DNA of 64,000 bases, taken from NCBI GenBank assembly GCA_012838955.1, contig DUOH01000049.1, positions 50,043 to 114,042 of the forward strand, in the 5' to 3' direction. The position numbers and the translations under genes were made by a program. Below are positions 16,685-27,075 of the stretch, piece by piece. Position 1 is the stretch's first letter, and each line of letters opens with the position of its first letter. The DNA comes from Bacillota bacterium. GTDB lineage: Bacteria > Bacillota > UBA4882 > UBA10575. The notes under the pieces were generated by a model that saw only the letters and a program-made list of their open reading frames with translations, did no database searches and was not told the DNA's origin.

Positions 16685-18451
16685 CTACATCCGGTCCGGA
16701 TCTTTGCCCGCCGGATCATGGTCCGGGTCGACGATGATCGTCTTGAAGTTCTCATAAAGAACAAATCCTGGTTTGGCGCCTGTCGGTTTACGCACGTGAC
16801 GCTTTTCTGTATAGTCGACCGGTACTTTACTTGAATTTCGGGCTTTACTGTGAAATGCAGCCAAACTTGCCGCTTCCAGAATGGTTTGTTCATCAACCTC
16901 TTTACCCTGGGTTCTTACTACTACGTGACTCCCGGGGATTTTTTGCGCATGAAACCATAGATCACGGGCAGAGGCCATCTTCATGGTTAGTAAATCATTC
17001 TGTTTATTATTCCGTCCGATCAAGATTTTCCAACCTGTACTGGAAGTGTAGGCATGAGGTTTGCTGGCGGTCGGGGAGGAGCGCGCTTTCTTTTTCTCTT
17101 TTCGCCATAGGCCGGCCTCGCACAACTCATCTTCAATTTCTGCAAGTTCCTGGTGACTCAGTAAGTCCCAGAGGGTATTCTCTAAGGACTCCAAGTACTC
17201 TACTTCCCGTTCGGTTCTGGCTAACTGTTCAGCAGCAAGAACCCGGGCTTTTTTTGCTTTACTATAGCGTTTAAAGTATTGTTGCGCGTTCTCATTGGGA
17301 CTTTTGGCCGGATCCAAGGGGATGACTATTTTGTGTCCGGGGTCATAGTAGTTTTCTACTTCCGCTTGGGAGAGGCCTTTCTTGATCATCATTTGATGCA
17401 CGGTTAAGAGTTCGCCATAGAGCTTATATAGGTCAGCATCCTCCGCCCTTTGGTATTCGGCAATCTGCTTATCCCTTTTTTTCCGCGCCTTTTGCAAAGC
17501 TTCTCTGATCACCCTCCTGATCTTCTGCTGATGGGCAAGTAGCTTCTCTTGTTTATGTTGTTGATGGATGGTGGACTCGAGAGCTGCATTCATTTCCTGT
17601 GCCGACCGGAGAAGTCCGGCGTCAAGATGGACAGGGCGGTAAGGAAAGACATCCACTGCCTGTCCTGAGTCGTTCAGGAGGATTGTCGGTGAGAAATCTC
17701 CGGTGGCAACCAATTCTTGAAAGAATTTGAGGATGCCGAAGACCGCTTTGATCTCCCCGTTGTGCAAACTCCCGGCGGTCGCTTCCGGCTCCACTTTGGC
17801 CCTGGCGCAGACTTCTAAAACCAAAGGGTTAGAGAGTCCCATCAGTTCTTCCAGGAGAATACGGCGGAGTGGGCGATCCGAGGGAGAACGATGAATAATT
17901 ATCTCAAAACTTGTAGAATCGACAGTGGCCGGGTTGAAACGGGCAGGGACCGGTGGCGCCAGGTATTTTTGCCCGGGAAAGATCTCCCTCGCTCCTTTTG
18001 ACCCTTGGGGAAAACGTTTCACCGCATCAAGAATAGTATCATTGTCGTCCACTAGAATTAAGTTGCTGAACCGCCCCATGGCTTCAAAGATCAGGGAATA
18101 AACGGTCAAACCATAATCCGGGTGGAGGTTTTCCACGGCAATTTTTAAAATTCGCTCCCAAGCGGGTTGCTCGATTCGGAGAATTCTGCCTCCTTGCAAG
18201 TATTTACGGAGCAGCATGCAGAAGGCCGGGGGTTGTATAGGATTCTCCGGTTTATTGGTGATCAGGTGTCCCCGGGTAAAACGGGGGTTTACAGAGAGCA
18301 GTAACTGCAGATTACGCCGGGGATAGGGATGAAAAATATCCAATACGATCAGGTCTTTTTGTGGTTGGTATATTTTTTCAATCCGTCCGTTGATGACGGT
18401 CTTGTTTAGTTCATCTTTGACCGCAGCAACGGCTAGAGCATCAAAGGGCAT
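16685..18451 (-). CDS. rqcH: Rqc2 homologue RqcH (NFACT family; FbpA-like)
   Basis: 588 residues, the usual length. RqcH binds split 50S subunits carrying stalled nascent chains and recruits tRNA-Ala to add C-terminal Ala tails that mark them for degradation. Domains: NFACT-N (1-about 220, MPFDALAVAAVKDELN start), two coiled-coil arms (about 290-440), and the NFACT-R domain (about 475-588; GWKILIGRNNKQND, DLWFHAQKIPGSHVV). RBS GGAGGAATTAAC precedes the ATG. It is divergent from the calcium ATPase gene, the neighbour seen as yloB beside yloA in Bacillus. Confidence 0.93.
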   Translation of the reverse strand: MPFDALAVAAVKDELNKTVINGRIEKIYQPQKDLIVLDIFHPYPRRNLQLLLSVNPRFTRGHLITNKPENPIQPPAFCMLLRKYLQGGRILRIEQPAWERILKIAVENLHPDYGLTVYSLIFEAMGRFSNLILVDDNDTILDAVKRFPQGSKGAREIFPGQKYLAPPVPARFNPATVDSTSFEIIIHRSPSDRPLRRILLEELMGLSNPLVLEVCARAKVEPEATAGSLHNGEIKAVFGILKFFQELVATGDFSPTILLNDSGQAVDVFPYRPVHLDAGLLRSAQEMNAALESTIHQQHKQEKLLAHQQKIRRVIREALQKARKKRDKQIAEYQRAEDADLYKLYGELLTVHQMMIKKGLSQAEVENYYDPGHKIVIPLDPAKSPNENAQQYFKRYSKAKKARVLAAEQLARTEREVEYLESLENTLWDLLSHQELAEIEDELCEAGLWRKEKKKARSSPTASKPHAYTSSTGWKILIGRNNKQNDLLTMKMASARDLWFHAQKIPGSHVVVRTQGKEVDEQTILEAASLAAFHSKARNSSKVPVDYTEKRHVRKPTGAKPGFVLYENFKTIIVDPDHDPAGKDPDRM

Positions 18452-18545
18452 GTTAATTCCTCCGTCGTAATTTTGGCGCCAGCATCAGGTGTAGGTAAAG
18501 GGTTTACCAAAACTGAGTGAGCAGAATGATACAACGCCAATAAAG

Positions 18546-18574
18546 AGTATATCATCTGCTGTTTATTGCTGCAA
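18546..18574 (-). promoter_or_regulatory. Sigma-A promoter of rqcH
   Basis: On the minus strand TTGCAG, 17-nt spacer, TATACT, about 90 nt upstream of the rqcH start. Confidence 0.6.
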
Positions 18575-18660
18575 CAAAATCTGTATGGGTTGTAGATGAA
18601 GACATTTTTCCATGATTTCAGCATAGAAATAGCAGGAGATAAAACGAAGAGGTGGGAGTC

Positions 18661-21429
18661 TTGTCGAATAAATGGTGGCAGATGACTGCAGAGGAAGTAG
18701 TGGCAACCTTAAAAACCAATATGCAAAGGGGATTAACCCGGGAGGAAGCGGAGAGCCGGTTGGCGCGTTTTGGTCCCAACCGATTACAGAAAAGAGAGCC
18801 TTTATCTCCATGGCGTTTATTCTTCTCTGAATTCACCGACTTTATGGTGCTGGTGCTTTTGGGAGCGGTTGTGGTCTCTGGAGCCTTTGGTGAATGGGAG
18901 GACGCCCTCACAATCTTGGCCATAGTTCTGCTTAATGCGATTTTAGGATTTATCCAAGAATACCGGGCCGAACGGTCACTGGAGGCTTTGAAAGAACTCT
19001 CCGCTCCTCAAGCCAGGGTGATCCGGGATGGACTGGTCCAAAATATCCATGCCAGTGAAGTGGTTCCCGGGGATCTCCTTTCTTTGGAAGCAGGGGACCG
19101 GATCGCGGCTGATGCCAGATTACTCCAGACAATAGGTTTGGAGGCGGATGAGTCTCTGTTAACCGGAGAATCTTTGCCGGTAGAAAAAGATCATGCCCAG
19201 GTGACCGGTACGGATGCACCGGGACTGGGCGACAGGAAAAATATGGTATATGCCGGTACTATCCTGACCAGAGGCCGGGGCTTGGCCATTGTCGTGTCCA
19301 CCGGAATGAGTACGGAATTAGGGAAGATCGCCGGATTGCTTGAAGTGGCAGAGAATAATATTACCCCTCTGCAGCGACGGTTGGATCAATTAGGTCGGAT
19401 TTTAGTGTTAATCTGCGTCATAGTCTGTCTGTTGGTAGGGTTGTTGGGGCTATGGCGGGGGGAGAGCTTTCGGGTGATGTTTCTATCCGCAGTGAGCTTG
19501 GCGGTGGCGGCGATTCCCGAGGGACTTCCGGCCATTGTCACTATTTCTCTAGCCTTGGGAGTCCAGAGAATGATTAAGCGTAAGGCGATTATTCGGCATT
19601 TGCCGGCAGTGGAGACCTTGGGATGCGCAAATGTGATCTGCTCCGACAAGACAGGCACCCTTACGCAAAACCAGATGACAGTGAGAAAGCTCTTCATCAA
19701 CGGAGATGAAATCTTAGTAACGGGTAAGGGTTTTGCTCCGGACGGTGCTCTTTTGTGGCGGAACCACATCCTTACCTTGTCCGGTCATCACCGGATGAAC
19801 GCTGAACAAAAGCGGAGCTTTGCTTACCGGGATCCGGAAGGCCTCAGGCGTCTGCTGTTAACAGGTTTGTACTGTAACAACAGTAAATTAGAGGATAAGG
19901 AAGGACAATGGCAGGTGGTGGGCGACCCGACAGAAGGGGCGCTCCTGGTTTTGGCCGCCAAGGGAGGGATCCAAGGGGTCAAAGGTAAACGCCTTGGTGA
20001 GGTGGCTTTTACATCTGAAAGAAAACGAATGAGCGTGTTAGTGAGTGAAGAGGAGAAGCCTACCGGAGCTTGTACCCTTTACGTCAAAGGCGCGCCCGAT
20101 CTGATCTTGGAGCTTTCCACTGCAATCCGCTGGGCGGGAAGGGAAGTTCCCTTACAGTCGGCGCAGAAGGAAGCCGTGCAGCGGGCAGCAGAGGACTTGG
20201 CGAAACAGGCCATGCGTGTTTTGGGGTTGGCTTATAAACCCTGGCCCAAGGGGCGGCTTTTGGAGGAAAAAGCCGAAAATGAACTGATCTTTCTGGGATT
20301 GGTGGGGATGATTGACCCGCCCCGCGTGGAGGCGAAAGAAGCCATTGCTGTTTGTAAAAGGGCTGGGATCAGGACGGTGATGATTACCGGTGATTTTCCC
20401 ATCACTGCCAAGGCTATCGGGGCGGAACTCGGTCTGCTACGCCCCGGGGGTCTGATCCTCACCGGTCGGGAGTTGGATAAGATGAGCGGATCCGAGCTGG
20501 CCAAAGTTGTGGAAGCCGTTGATATCTTTGCCCGGGTAAATCCCCACCATAAATTACAGATAGTGCAAGCCTTCAAAAATAAAGGCGCAGTGGTGGCGAT
20601 GACCGGCGATGGAGTAAACGACGCTCCGGCGGTAAAAGAAGCGGACATCGGGGTGGCCATGGGCTTGAGCGGTACTGATGTCACGAAAGAAGCCTCCGAT
20701 ATGGTCATTGTAGATGACAATTTCGCCACGATCGTGGCTGCTGTGGAAGAAGGTCGGGGGATCTACAGTAATATCAGAAAGTTTATCCGGTACTTACTGG
20801 GCTGTAATATAGGGGAGATCCTCACGATGTTTCTGGCTTCTGTAACGGGATTACCTATTCCTTTGCTACCCATCCAGATTCTCTGGACTAATTTGGTGAC
20901 CGACGGATTACCTGCGGTCGCTTTGGGCGTGGAGCCAACGGAAGAGGAATTGATGAATCAACCCCCACGTCCGCCAGATGAAGGCGTATTCAGTCGGGGA
21001 TTGGGGTGGAAGATTCTAATTCAAGGGATCACGATTGGCTTGATGACTACCTCCCTGTTTTTTCTGGCTATGCGGTTGGGCGCCGGATTACGGGAAGCAA
21101 GGACCATCGCCTTTTCTTCTTTGGTTTTTTCCCAGTTGAGTTATGTTTTTGCCTGCCGTTCGGAGACGCGTCCCTTACGAAGAATGAAGATCTTTGAAAA
21201 CCCATTTTTAGTGGGAGCGGTTGTCCTTTCCGCTATTATGCAGTTGTTAGTGGTTTATGCGCCACCTTTGCGCAGGATCTTTCAGACTTTCCCCTTGAAC
21301 GCCAGAGGATGGTCGTTAGTGGCTATTTCCGCTCTTGCCTCTGTGATCATGGCAGAGACCGTACGCGGGTTCGGACGAATGTTTAAACGCGCCACCTGGA
21401 GAAGGAAGTCAAACGGAGGGAGATGGTAG
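18661..21429 (+). CDS. P-type cation ATPase, Ca2+-transporting type (YloB/SERCA-like)
   Basis: About 922 residues. P2-type ATPase motifs in order: TGES actuator loop (about 168-171), PEGLP in M4 (about 286-290), the phosphorylated D329 in [14 protein letters not shown] and DPPR in the nucleotide domain, [11 protein letters not shown], and the M5-M6 segment, then four C-terminal membrane segments. The family pumps Ca2+ out of the cytosol; the B. subtilis homologue YloB is linked to sporulation and germination. TTG 18661 has GAGGTGG 5 nt upstream; GTG 18652 is the alternative. Divergent from rqcH. Confidence 0.9.
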   Translation: MSNKWWQMTAEEVVATLKTNMQRGLTREEAESRLARFGPNRLQKREPLSPWRLFFSEFTDFMVLVLLGAVVVSGAFGEWEDALTILAIVLLNAILGFIQEYRAERSLEALKELSAPQARVIRDGLVQNIHASEVVPGDLLSLEAGDRIAADARLLQTIGLEADESLLTGESLPVEKDHAQVTGTDAPGLGDRKNMVYAGTILTRGRGLAIVVSTGMSTELGKIAGLLEVAENNITPLQRRLDQLGRILVLICVIVCLLVGLLGLWRGESFRVMFLSAVSLAVAAIPEGLPAIVTISLALGVQRMIKRKAIIRHLPAVETLGCANVICSDKTGTLTQNQMTVRKLFINGDEILVTGKGFAPDGALLWRNHILTLSGHHRMNAEQKRSFAYRDPEGLRRLLLTGLYCNNSKLEDKEGQWQVVGDPTEGALLVLAAKGGIQGVKGKRLGEVAFTSERKRMSVLVSEEEKPTGACTLYVKGAPDLILELSTAIRWAGREVPLQSAQKEAVQRAAEDLAKQAMRVLGLAYKPWPKGRLLEEKAENELIFLGLVGMIDPPRVEAKEAIAVCKRAGIRTVMITGDFPITAKAIGAELGLLRPGGLILTGRELDKMSGSELAKVVEAVDIFARVNPHHKLQIVQAFKNKGAVVAMTGDGVNDAPAVKEADIGVAMGLSGTDVTKEASDMVIVDDNFATIVAAVEEGRGIYSNIRKFIRYLLGCNIGEILTMFLASVTGLPIPLLPIQILWTNLVTDGLPAVALGVEPTEEELMNQPPRPPDEGVFSRGLGWKILIQGITIGLMTTSLFFLAMRLGAGLREARTIAFSSLVFSQLSYVFACRSETRPLRRMKIFENPFLVGAVVLSAIMQLLVVYAPPLRRIFQTFPLNARGWSLVAISALASVIMAETVRGFGRMFKRATWRRKSNGGRW

Positions 21430-21511
21430 TCCGGGGCGACTGGGGTAAAGAATAGTTGGGACCGGGATATGGAAGACTATTCCCATCCTTTGGTAAGATG
21501 GGTGGTTGGTT

Positions 21512-22183
21512 TTGAGTATATTGCTTTATCTAACTCTTCTTTGCTTTGCTTTGTTTATTCCTGTCCATTTTCATCTGCATCTACATCGCTTGGGCCGGGA
21601 TGATTTCGTCCTTTTGGAGTTGCGGTTCTTATCCGTTTTCTCTTGGCGCTATCTGGTTCCTTTTGAAACCCCGGTTCCCTGGCAGAGCAACCAACAGATG
21701 GAGGAGAAACACGGGGAAGAAGGGCCGTTGCTGACGGAAGACCACAGCGATCAAGTGCGTATTACCGGGCTGACGGATCTGTTTTTTCGTTTCAACCAAA
21801 TCTATTGGACTCTGGAGAAGTACGGGTTGGGTGGAACCCTGCTTTACTTATTTCTTCCCGAGCAATACCGGGAATATATTACCGTAGTACAGGGCATGGA
21901 GCAGAAGGGGAGATTCACCAGGTTTGTTTGGTTTTCTACCTTGGGATTGCCGGATCCGGCGTTAACCGGAGTCCTCTATGGCCTGGTCTGGGAATTAAAG
22001 GGGACGATCATGGGTGTGCTCCAGAGTGGATACGAACTTTCATGCCAACCCCGGATTAAGCTTACACCATCTTTCCTCCACTCCGGCTTTGACACGCTCA
22101 TCGATTGCATATTTAAGATCAGGTTAGGACATATTATTTGTGCGGGTATCCGCGGGACTATCTTACGCTTACGGAGAAAATAA
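21512..22183 (+). CDS. DUF2953 (YtfI-like) membrane protein
   Basis: About 223 residues from TTG 21512 with GGGTGG 6 nt upstream (TTG 21506 also possible). The N-terminal segment (2-20) is hydrophobic; the rest is mixed, with the recurrent pattern of this family around LTDLFFRFNQIYWTLEKYG and a C-terminal GLEYG-like CQPRIKL stretch. It directly precedes gerW/ytfJ as in B. subtilis ytfI-ytfJ, which supports a sporulation-related role. Biochemical function is unknown. Confidence 0.75.
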   Translation: MSILLYLTLLCFALFIPVHFHLHLHRLGRDDFVLLELRFLSVFSWRYLVPFETPVPWQSNQQMEEKHGEEGPLLTEDHSDQVRITGLTDLFFRFNQIYWTLEKYGLGGTLLYLFLPEQYREYITVVQGMEQKGRFTRFVWFSTLGLPDPALTGVLYGLVWELKGTIMGVLQSGYELSCQPRIKLTPSFLHSGFDTLIDCIFKIRLGHIICAGIRGTILRLRRK

Positions 22184-22212
22184 GGTATTGCCACAGGAGG
22201 AAAATAAAGAAG

Positions 22213-22665
22213 ATGGACCATCCCATAGAAGGCTTGATGAAAACCGCCATGGACAGTATTAAGGATATGGTGGACGTCAATACAATCCTGGGTGACCCGG
22301 TGGAAACACCGGACGGTAATGTGATTATCCCCATCTCCAGAGTAACTTTTGGGTTTGCCGCCGGAGGCAGTGAATTCATGAACCACAATAAGAAGGAGAA
22401 GAGGAGTATGGAAGAGGCGAACGGGGCAAAACTGCCGTTCGGTGGGGGAAGCGGGGCCGGTATAACCCTTAATCCGGTGGCCTTTTTAGTGGTCGGAAAA
22501 GAGCAGACCAAGTTATTGCCGATTGACGGTAATGTCCTGGTGGATAGGATTATTGACGCTGCGCCCCAACTAATCGATAAGGTGCAAGGCATGATAGGCA
22601 AAGACCAGAAGCATCAGAAACAGGCGGAGTTAACCGCCGCCGGACAGCCAACCTTGAGTCAGTAG
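22213..22665 (+). CDS. GerW family sporulation protein (YtfJ-like)
   Basis: 150 residues; ATG 22213 with AGGAGG (22195-22200) upstream. Conserved features: HPIEGLMKTAMDSIKDMVDVNTILGDPVETPDG, read in pieces as HPIEGLMKTAM and VDVNTILGDPV, then IPISRVTFGFAAGGSEF, a Gly-rich loop (LPFGGGSGAGITLNPVAFLVV) and a terminal amphipathic helix. In B. subtilis GerW (YtfJ) is made in the forespore and needed for lytic-enzyme function in germination. It ends 2 bp from the convergent response-regulator gene with no terminator between. Confidence 0.92.
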   Translation: MDHPIEGLMKTAMDSIKDMVDVNTILGDPVETPDGNVIIPISRVTFGFAAGGSEFMNHNKKEKRSMEEANGAKLPFGGGSGAGITLNPVAFLVVGKEQTKLLPIDGNVLVDRIIDAAPQLIDKVQGMIGKDQKHQKQAELTAAGQPTLSQ

Positions 22666-22666
22666 G

Positions 22667-23119
22667 TTACTGCCCCTTTTCTTTATATCTGATCAAGGTC
22701 TGTTGCTGGAAGGTGGCTTCTTGGAGCAAGGCATAGACGATGGTTCTTACCTTGTCGGCGCGAAAGGGCTTAACCAGAAAATCTCTGGCGCCCATGCGGA
22801 GAGCTTTGGAGATCGTCACTTTGTGCTGTAAGGAAGAACAGACAACAATCCGGGCGTTGGGGTCATAAGATAATAGTTTTTCCATAGTAACAAAACCGTC
22901 CATGACCGGCATGAGAAGGTCTAAGGTGACTACCGCCGGGTTTAATTCGGCATAGAGCTCCAAGGCCTCCTGGCCGTTCCTGGCTTCACCTAGTACTCGA
23001 ATCCCGGCGTCACGAAAGATTGTATTGAGGATCATCCTCATCATGCGCATATCGTCGACAATGAGGACTCCTCTGTTTTTTGGTTTTTCCTGCTCGTTGA
23101 GGGGAAAGAGTGAACCCAT
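22667..23119 (-). CDS. Single-domain CheY-like response regulator
   Basis: 150 residues: a receiver domain only. Phosphorylation site D67 (LDLLMP), acidic pocket D22-D23 (VDDMRMM), S95 and K117 (FLVKPF) are all present, so it should be phosphorylatable. It resembles CheY/PatA-like receivers that act by protein contact. No kinase or chemotaxis gene is adjacent. Divergent from the ferredoxin gene. Confidence 0.88.
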   Translation of the reverse strand: MGSLFPLNEQEKPKNRGVLIVDDMRMMRMILNTIFRDAGIRVLGEARNGQEALELYAELNPAVVTLDLLMPVMDGFVTMEKLLSYDPNARIVVCSSLQHKVTISKALRMGARDFLVKPFRADKVRTIVYALLQEATFQQQTLIRYKEKGQ

Positions 23120-23166
23120 GTAGATCCCTCCCGTGCAAAATTAAATATTGAAATGAGGTTGTCAAA

Positions 23167-23355
23167 TTGAACGCATCTGTAGACCCGGATCTCTGCATCG
23201 CTTGTGGGCTATGCGTCAGCACCTGTCCGGAGGTCTTCGATTGGGATGATGATGGTAAAGCCAGCGCCAAGATGGAAGAGGTTCCAGCAGAATCGGAAGT
23301 TTCTGCCGAAGAAGCTGCTGACGGGTGCCCAACTGATGCTATTACCCTGGAGTAG
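23167..23355 (+). CDS. Single-cluster [4Fe-4S] ferredoxin
   Basis: 62 residues, TTG start after a GAGG RBS. Cys10-x2-Cys13-x2-Cys16 and Cys54-Pro provide the cluster ligands; Cys20 is the extra Cys left from a two-cluster ancestor, and the acidic loop (DWDDDGKA) is typical of clostridial/Thermotoga mono-cluster ferredoxins. A low-potential electron carrier in the cytoplasm. The partner is not indicated by context. Confidence 0.92.
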   Translation: MNASVDPDLCIACGLCVSTCPEVFDWDDDGKASAKMEEVPAESEVSAEEAADGCPTDAITLE

Positions 23356-23484
23356 CTCCAACAATCTATAAATTTAGCCCATCATTTGCTCTATGATTTA
23401 AACCGTGATGATTAAAACGCCCGGGAATCCAGGGTGACGAAACATGGCTCGACACGCGTTGTATTTTGATGACGGCGATACGCT

Positions 23485-26400
23485 TCACTCAAAATAGATT
23501 ACATAATATGGTTTGGTTTGAAAAGGATCCGGAAAGACAAAGCCCTTTTTTGTTTTGGTGATTACACGAAAATGGTATAAAAGAGCGTGAGCTCCGGATA
23601 GATATTCATTGGGAAGCTCTACGGAAAAAACCTCTGTTGCAGTTGCCGACATCGGTATTTCTAGAAAATCCTCCTCTTTTTGACGCTGAGGAAGGAGGCG
23701 TCTGACATACAGCCAGACCTCTTCAACTTGATCGGGATCCGATACTTTCAACTCCAATCGTAATCCGTTTTCCGTCGTAATTCTCTCAGGAACTGAATGG
23801 TAACAATAGAGTTGCTGCTGGGCGGCTGACCCCCATCGGACGGAGTAGGGAGTTTCCTTTGAACCCAACGCAGTCTCGGTCTTTCCGTCAGAAGCCGTCA
23901 AGTAGTAATATACTTTTTCCGTTCCCCACCGGATCTCCTCTTTTATCTCTGCCCTATATATGGCAGACTTGTGCTGAATCATCGGTAATAACTTGTAGTC
24001 ATCCTCGCTCTCCAGACGATAATAGAGATGAACGTGTTGAACGGGGTTTTGTGCAAAAACCGAAGCTTCTACGGTTAAGGGTTGTCCATGCTCCCATTTG
24101 CTGGGGGAGTGTTTGATCACAGGAACCGTAGGTATGATCTCTAAAGCCGAAATAAACCAGTCTCCTTCCGGTGGTGATTCAAAATTAACCAATAAAGCAT
24201 CGGTCACCTCCAGAGTCTCGGTGAGGATGACCTCTTTCCCCGTAGGAATGAAGAGGTCTTCGGCTAAGACCCGCTCGTTTAGGGTAATACTCATCGGGCC
24301 GTGGCTTTCCATGCGCGGACTTCGGTCACAGAGTAGAACCCTGATTCGGTAGGTTCCCGGTTGCAGGTCAACCCGGAAGGTGGCGGGGTTATAACCCATT
24401 ACTAAATCATGATAAAGCCGATCGGCAGATGCTCTTCTGCTGTTTCTTTGATTATCTCCAGCGGCGGCCAGGTCTTGATCGGTCAAGCGAAGCACCGGAG
24501 GAGAGACCCCGATTAGACCCGCAGATTTAATCCAGCCGTATTTTTTTTCCGCAGAATACCCCGTCCGGTGATCCACCGCCAGATAACCCACTTCTACGTA
24601 GTAGTTTGTCCCAAGTAAAGCAGGGTCAGGGTTTTCTCTGCCGCCACCGGGCGGAGGACTGCCAAAGTCAAAACCGATCTCCAAATAACCACGGTCAAGG
24701 TGTTTTTTGATTAGAGTCTCTACTCTCCGTTCATCTTCCCGCAGTAAAGGAAGTTTGGCCGCCCAATGCCCGGCCGCGAGGGGGCCGGTTACCATCCAAG
24801 GGTAGTAAAGATCAGTAGTGGCGTCAACAATTTTTTCCCATAATCGTCTGGCGTGACACAAGTACTGTTTACTTTGATACAGGACGGACAGATCAGCGGT
24901 TTCATAATAGAGCCCCAAGTTAACGGCAGCCTTAATCCGCGCGCTATGGAATAATGCCAGGTTGCCCAGGATGGAGAAGTCATTCAGCGTCATTCGCCAT
25001 TCTTCGGAAAGAGCCGATATGCGCAATAGGTTCAGATCAAGTTCTTTTCTTACCTTGTCAACGATGATCCGGCCCAGATTTTCCAAGCGCTCCGCCACTG
25101 TCTCTGGGGTAATCCGTCCGCTTGGTTTATTAGATAAATACTCGTTCACATACTCATGGCAACTGCAAAAGAGGTCCGGGTCAGCCGGAGGCCTTCGGTA
25201 ATAATAGTCCAAAGCCCCTCCGGTGTCGATCTCGGGCCAGGATTCCAGGGTGTTTCCGGTATCATGAAATTTCAGATAAATATCCAGAACCTCACTAGCC
25301 AGGTGGTAAAGGTCGATGATGGCTGGCCCGTTTCGGCCAAAACGCCTATTAAACTCCCGTAGCAGGACTTCTCCTGGTAGCTTGGGGTTATAGGAGAGAC
25401 GGCCGACCAAAGTATAGAAGTACCAGTACCTTTCAAACTCCCAAGTATAATACTGATGCTCGGGGGTTAGGAGAGACCATTGTCCCGGTTGATCGCCAAA
25501 TCCTTTCAAGGCTAGCGGCGGAGTAACCGCCAAGCCCTGGCTGCCAAGAGCTTTCAATTCCTCCGTCAACTGCCGTAGGTAATGTGGGTTTCCCCACAAC
25601 AGGATCCGGTGACTGCCACACCCCCAGATTTCATGGAAGAATCTAGTCTGTTCCCGGTTGCTATCTCTCGGCAAGTCCGGCGGTTGGCTGGAAAGTGTCA
25701 AAGTATTATGCCCATATTTGGTGGAGAGGTAGACGGGAACTCCTTTTGCAATCAGCTGTTCGACGGTGTCCTGACCGAAATCCCCGGCCAAAAGACGTAA
25801 TTTCCGGTCGCGCCCGTTCTCCGCCAGAACCTCTCCTAAGGTCTGAAGGAGAAACTCTTCACTGAGCCCGGATTTTTCCCCCTCCGCGTCCCCGCGCCGG
25901 ATGCCAAATCCGCTGATTGCCGGAAAATCAGCGATTAGCTTCTTCAAAGCAAGATAAGTATATTCCACGGAATTTTCCGGGGTTAACCCGGTTAACCGGA
26001 TTCCCGGTTGGAAAAGAGAAAACGGGTGGGAACCGGCGTCCAATTTGAACTGCCAGATTCCTAAGTAAAATTCGATGCCGTAATCGGCTGCTGTTTCCGT
26101 AATAGTCTTTAAGGCCTTTTCATTCTTGGCCAGCTCCTCCCCGGAGATTCCTTCCACTGTTACCTCTTCATATTCAGGCAGGCTGACAAAGTGAGGTAGA
26201 AAAGGCAGAAAATTTGTGTTGTGGTAACCAAAGACTAAGGTAAAGGTATTTATCTGGTTACGGGCCAGTAGCGAAAAGTATGCTTCCCAGTAGTTGGGGT
26301 CATAAAACCACACGCTATCCAGGTGGAAATTGTTAAAAAAGTTAAAGACTTCCCGGATTTGGAGGGCAGGTTCCGCAGAAAGCGGATCAACCAGATTGAT

Positions 26401-26751
26401 TATTGATTGAGAACTGACTCTCTCCGCCAGTTCATACAAGGCATAAGCTAACCCTTGACCGTCATAACCACTGACGAACAGGGTGTTTTTCCCTTCAAAC
26501 TCTATTTCTTGTATATCAAAGGCTTCCCGGGTCTTACTTAAGCTCAGTTTACCATCGTCCACTAGCCTACGGATCAATCTACTCTTGTCGTAAGTGCCGA
26601 TCATAATGTCTGCTTCCGGTATGCGGTTGGAGTAAAGAGAAAAACTTACGAAAACATCCTGTCTTTCCAGGTTTTTCACAAATTCCTCTAGAGCTCTTTG
26701 GGTGCCTCGCGCCAACCCATCTGGATTTAAGATACCGATTCTTACAGACAA
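23485..26751 (-). CDS. Large cytoplasmic multidomain protein, glycoside-hydrolase-like (GH20/GH67/GH115-type N-terminal region)
   Basis: 1088 residues from TTG 26751, chosen because GAGGTG lies 7 nt upstream; a longer reading to 26817 would run through the promoter. No signal peptide or membrane segment. Residues about 1-125 resemble the alpha/beta domain preceding catalytic barrels in GH20/GH67/GH115 enzymes (LFVSGYDGQGLAYALYELAE). A TIM-barrel-like region (130-480; WEAYFSLLARNQINTFTLVFG) and a helical region (480-720) follow, then beta-sandwich modules: a malectin/CBM-like domain (about 800-895) and two Ig-like domains (about 895-1085). With a xylanase in the window an alpha-glucuronidase or related oligosaccharide enzyme is attractive, but family and catalytic residues are not certain. 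Confidence 0.65.
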   Translation of the reverse strand: MSVRIGILNPDGLARGTQRALEEFVKNLERQDVFVSFSLYSNRIPEADIMIGTYDKSRLIRRLVDDGKLSLSKTREAFDIQEIEFEGKNTLFVSGYDGQGLAYALYELAERVSSQSIINLVDPLSAEPALQIREVFNFFNNFHLDSVWFYDPNYWEAYFSLLARNQINTFTLVFGYHNTNFLPFLPHFVSLPEYEEVTVEGISGEELAKNEKALKTITETAADYGIEFYLGIWQFKLDAGSHPFSLFQPGIRLTGLTPENSVEYTYLALKKLIADFPAISGFGIRRGDAEGEKSGLSEEFLLQTLGEVLAENGRDRKLRLLAGDFGQDTVEQLIAKGVPVYLSTKYGHNTLTLSSQPPDLPRDSNREQTRFFHEIWGCGSHRILLWGNPHYLRQLTEELKALGSQGLAVTPPLALKGFGDQPGQWSLLTPEHQYYTWEFERYWYFYTLVGRLSYNPKLPGEVLLREFNRRFGRNGPAIIDLYHLASEVLDIYLKFHDTGNTLESWPEIDTGGALDYYYRRPPADPDLFCSCHEYVNEYLSNKPSGRITPETVAERLENLGRIIVDKVRKELDLNLLRISALSEEWRMTLNDFSILGNLALFHSARIKAAVNLGLYYETADLSVLYQSKQYLCHARRLWEKIVDATTDLYYPWMVTGPLAAGHWAAKLPLLREDERRVETLIKKHLDRGYLEIGFDFGSPPPGGGRENPDPALLGTNYYVEVGYLAVDHRTGYSAEKKYGWIKSAGLIGVSPPVLRLTDQDLAAAGDNQRNSRRASADRLYHDLVMGYNPATFRVDLQPGTYRIRVLLCDRSPRMESHGPMSITLNERVLAEDLFIPTGKEVILTETLEVTDALLVNFESPPEGDWFISALEIIPTVPVIKHSPSKWEHGQPLTVEASVFAQNPVQHVHLYYRLESEDDYKLLPMIQHKSAIYRAEIKEEIRWGTEKVYYYLTASDGKTETALGSKETPYSVRWGSAAQQQLYCYHSVPERITTENGLRLELKVSDPDQVEEVWLYVRRLLPQRQKEEDFLEIPMSATATEVFSVELPNEYLSGAHALLYHFRVITKTKKGFVFPDPFQTKPYYVIYFE

Positions 26752-26782
26752 CCTTAGCACCTCTTCAAAATTGATCACCCTT

Positions 26783-26810
26783 ATTATACAGGAAAAAACG
26801 ATACTGTCTA
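26783..26810 (-). promoter_or_regulatory. Sigma-A promoter of the 1088-residue protein gene
   Basis: On the minus strand TAGACA, 16-nt spacer, TATAAT, about 32 nt upstream of the inferred TTG start. It supports the shorter start choice. Confidence 0.65.
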
Positions 26811-27075
26811 CACACAACCGGCCTGAGTTGGATTTGTACGATCGTCAAAAGAGAAAGAAAACGACTGAGTAATTTTGATTCATTTACTAAATTTCGCTTA
26901 AAACCTGAATTTTCCTCTTTCTTTCTTGCTTAAAATCGATATTTATAGAATTCTCTTGGGGCTTTTTCCCATTATTCTGTTGTTTATAAAGTGATTACTA
27001 CGTGTAATAGCTTGTTCTATTAGATTTCCTCTCTCCATATATCTTTTGTAGAGAGAGAAATGAGGGGATGTAATC

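Noticed and set aside
26752..26817. 22-residue N-terminal extension of the 1088-residue protein
   Set aside because: It would run through the -10 element and lacks an RBS; TTG 26751 has a good one.
26820..27075. Sigma-E promoter for spoIVFA
   Set aside because: A CATA-type -10 occurs near 27038 but without a convincing -35; I could not support it.
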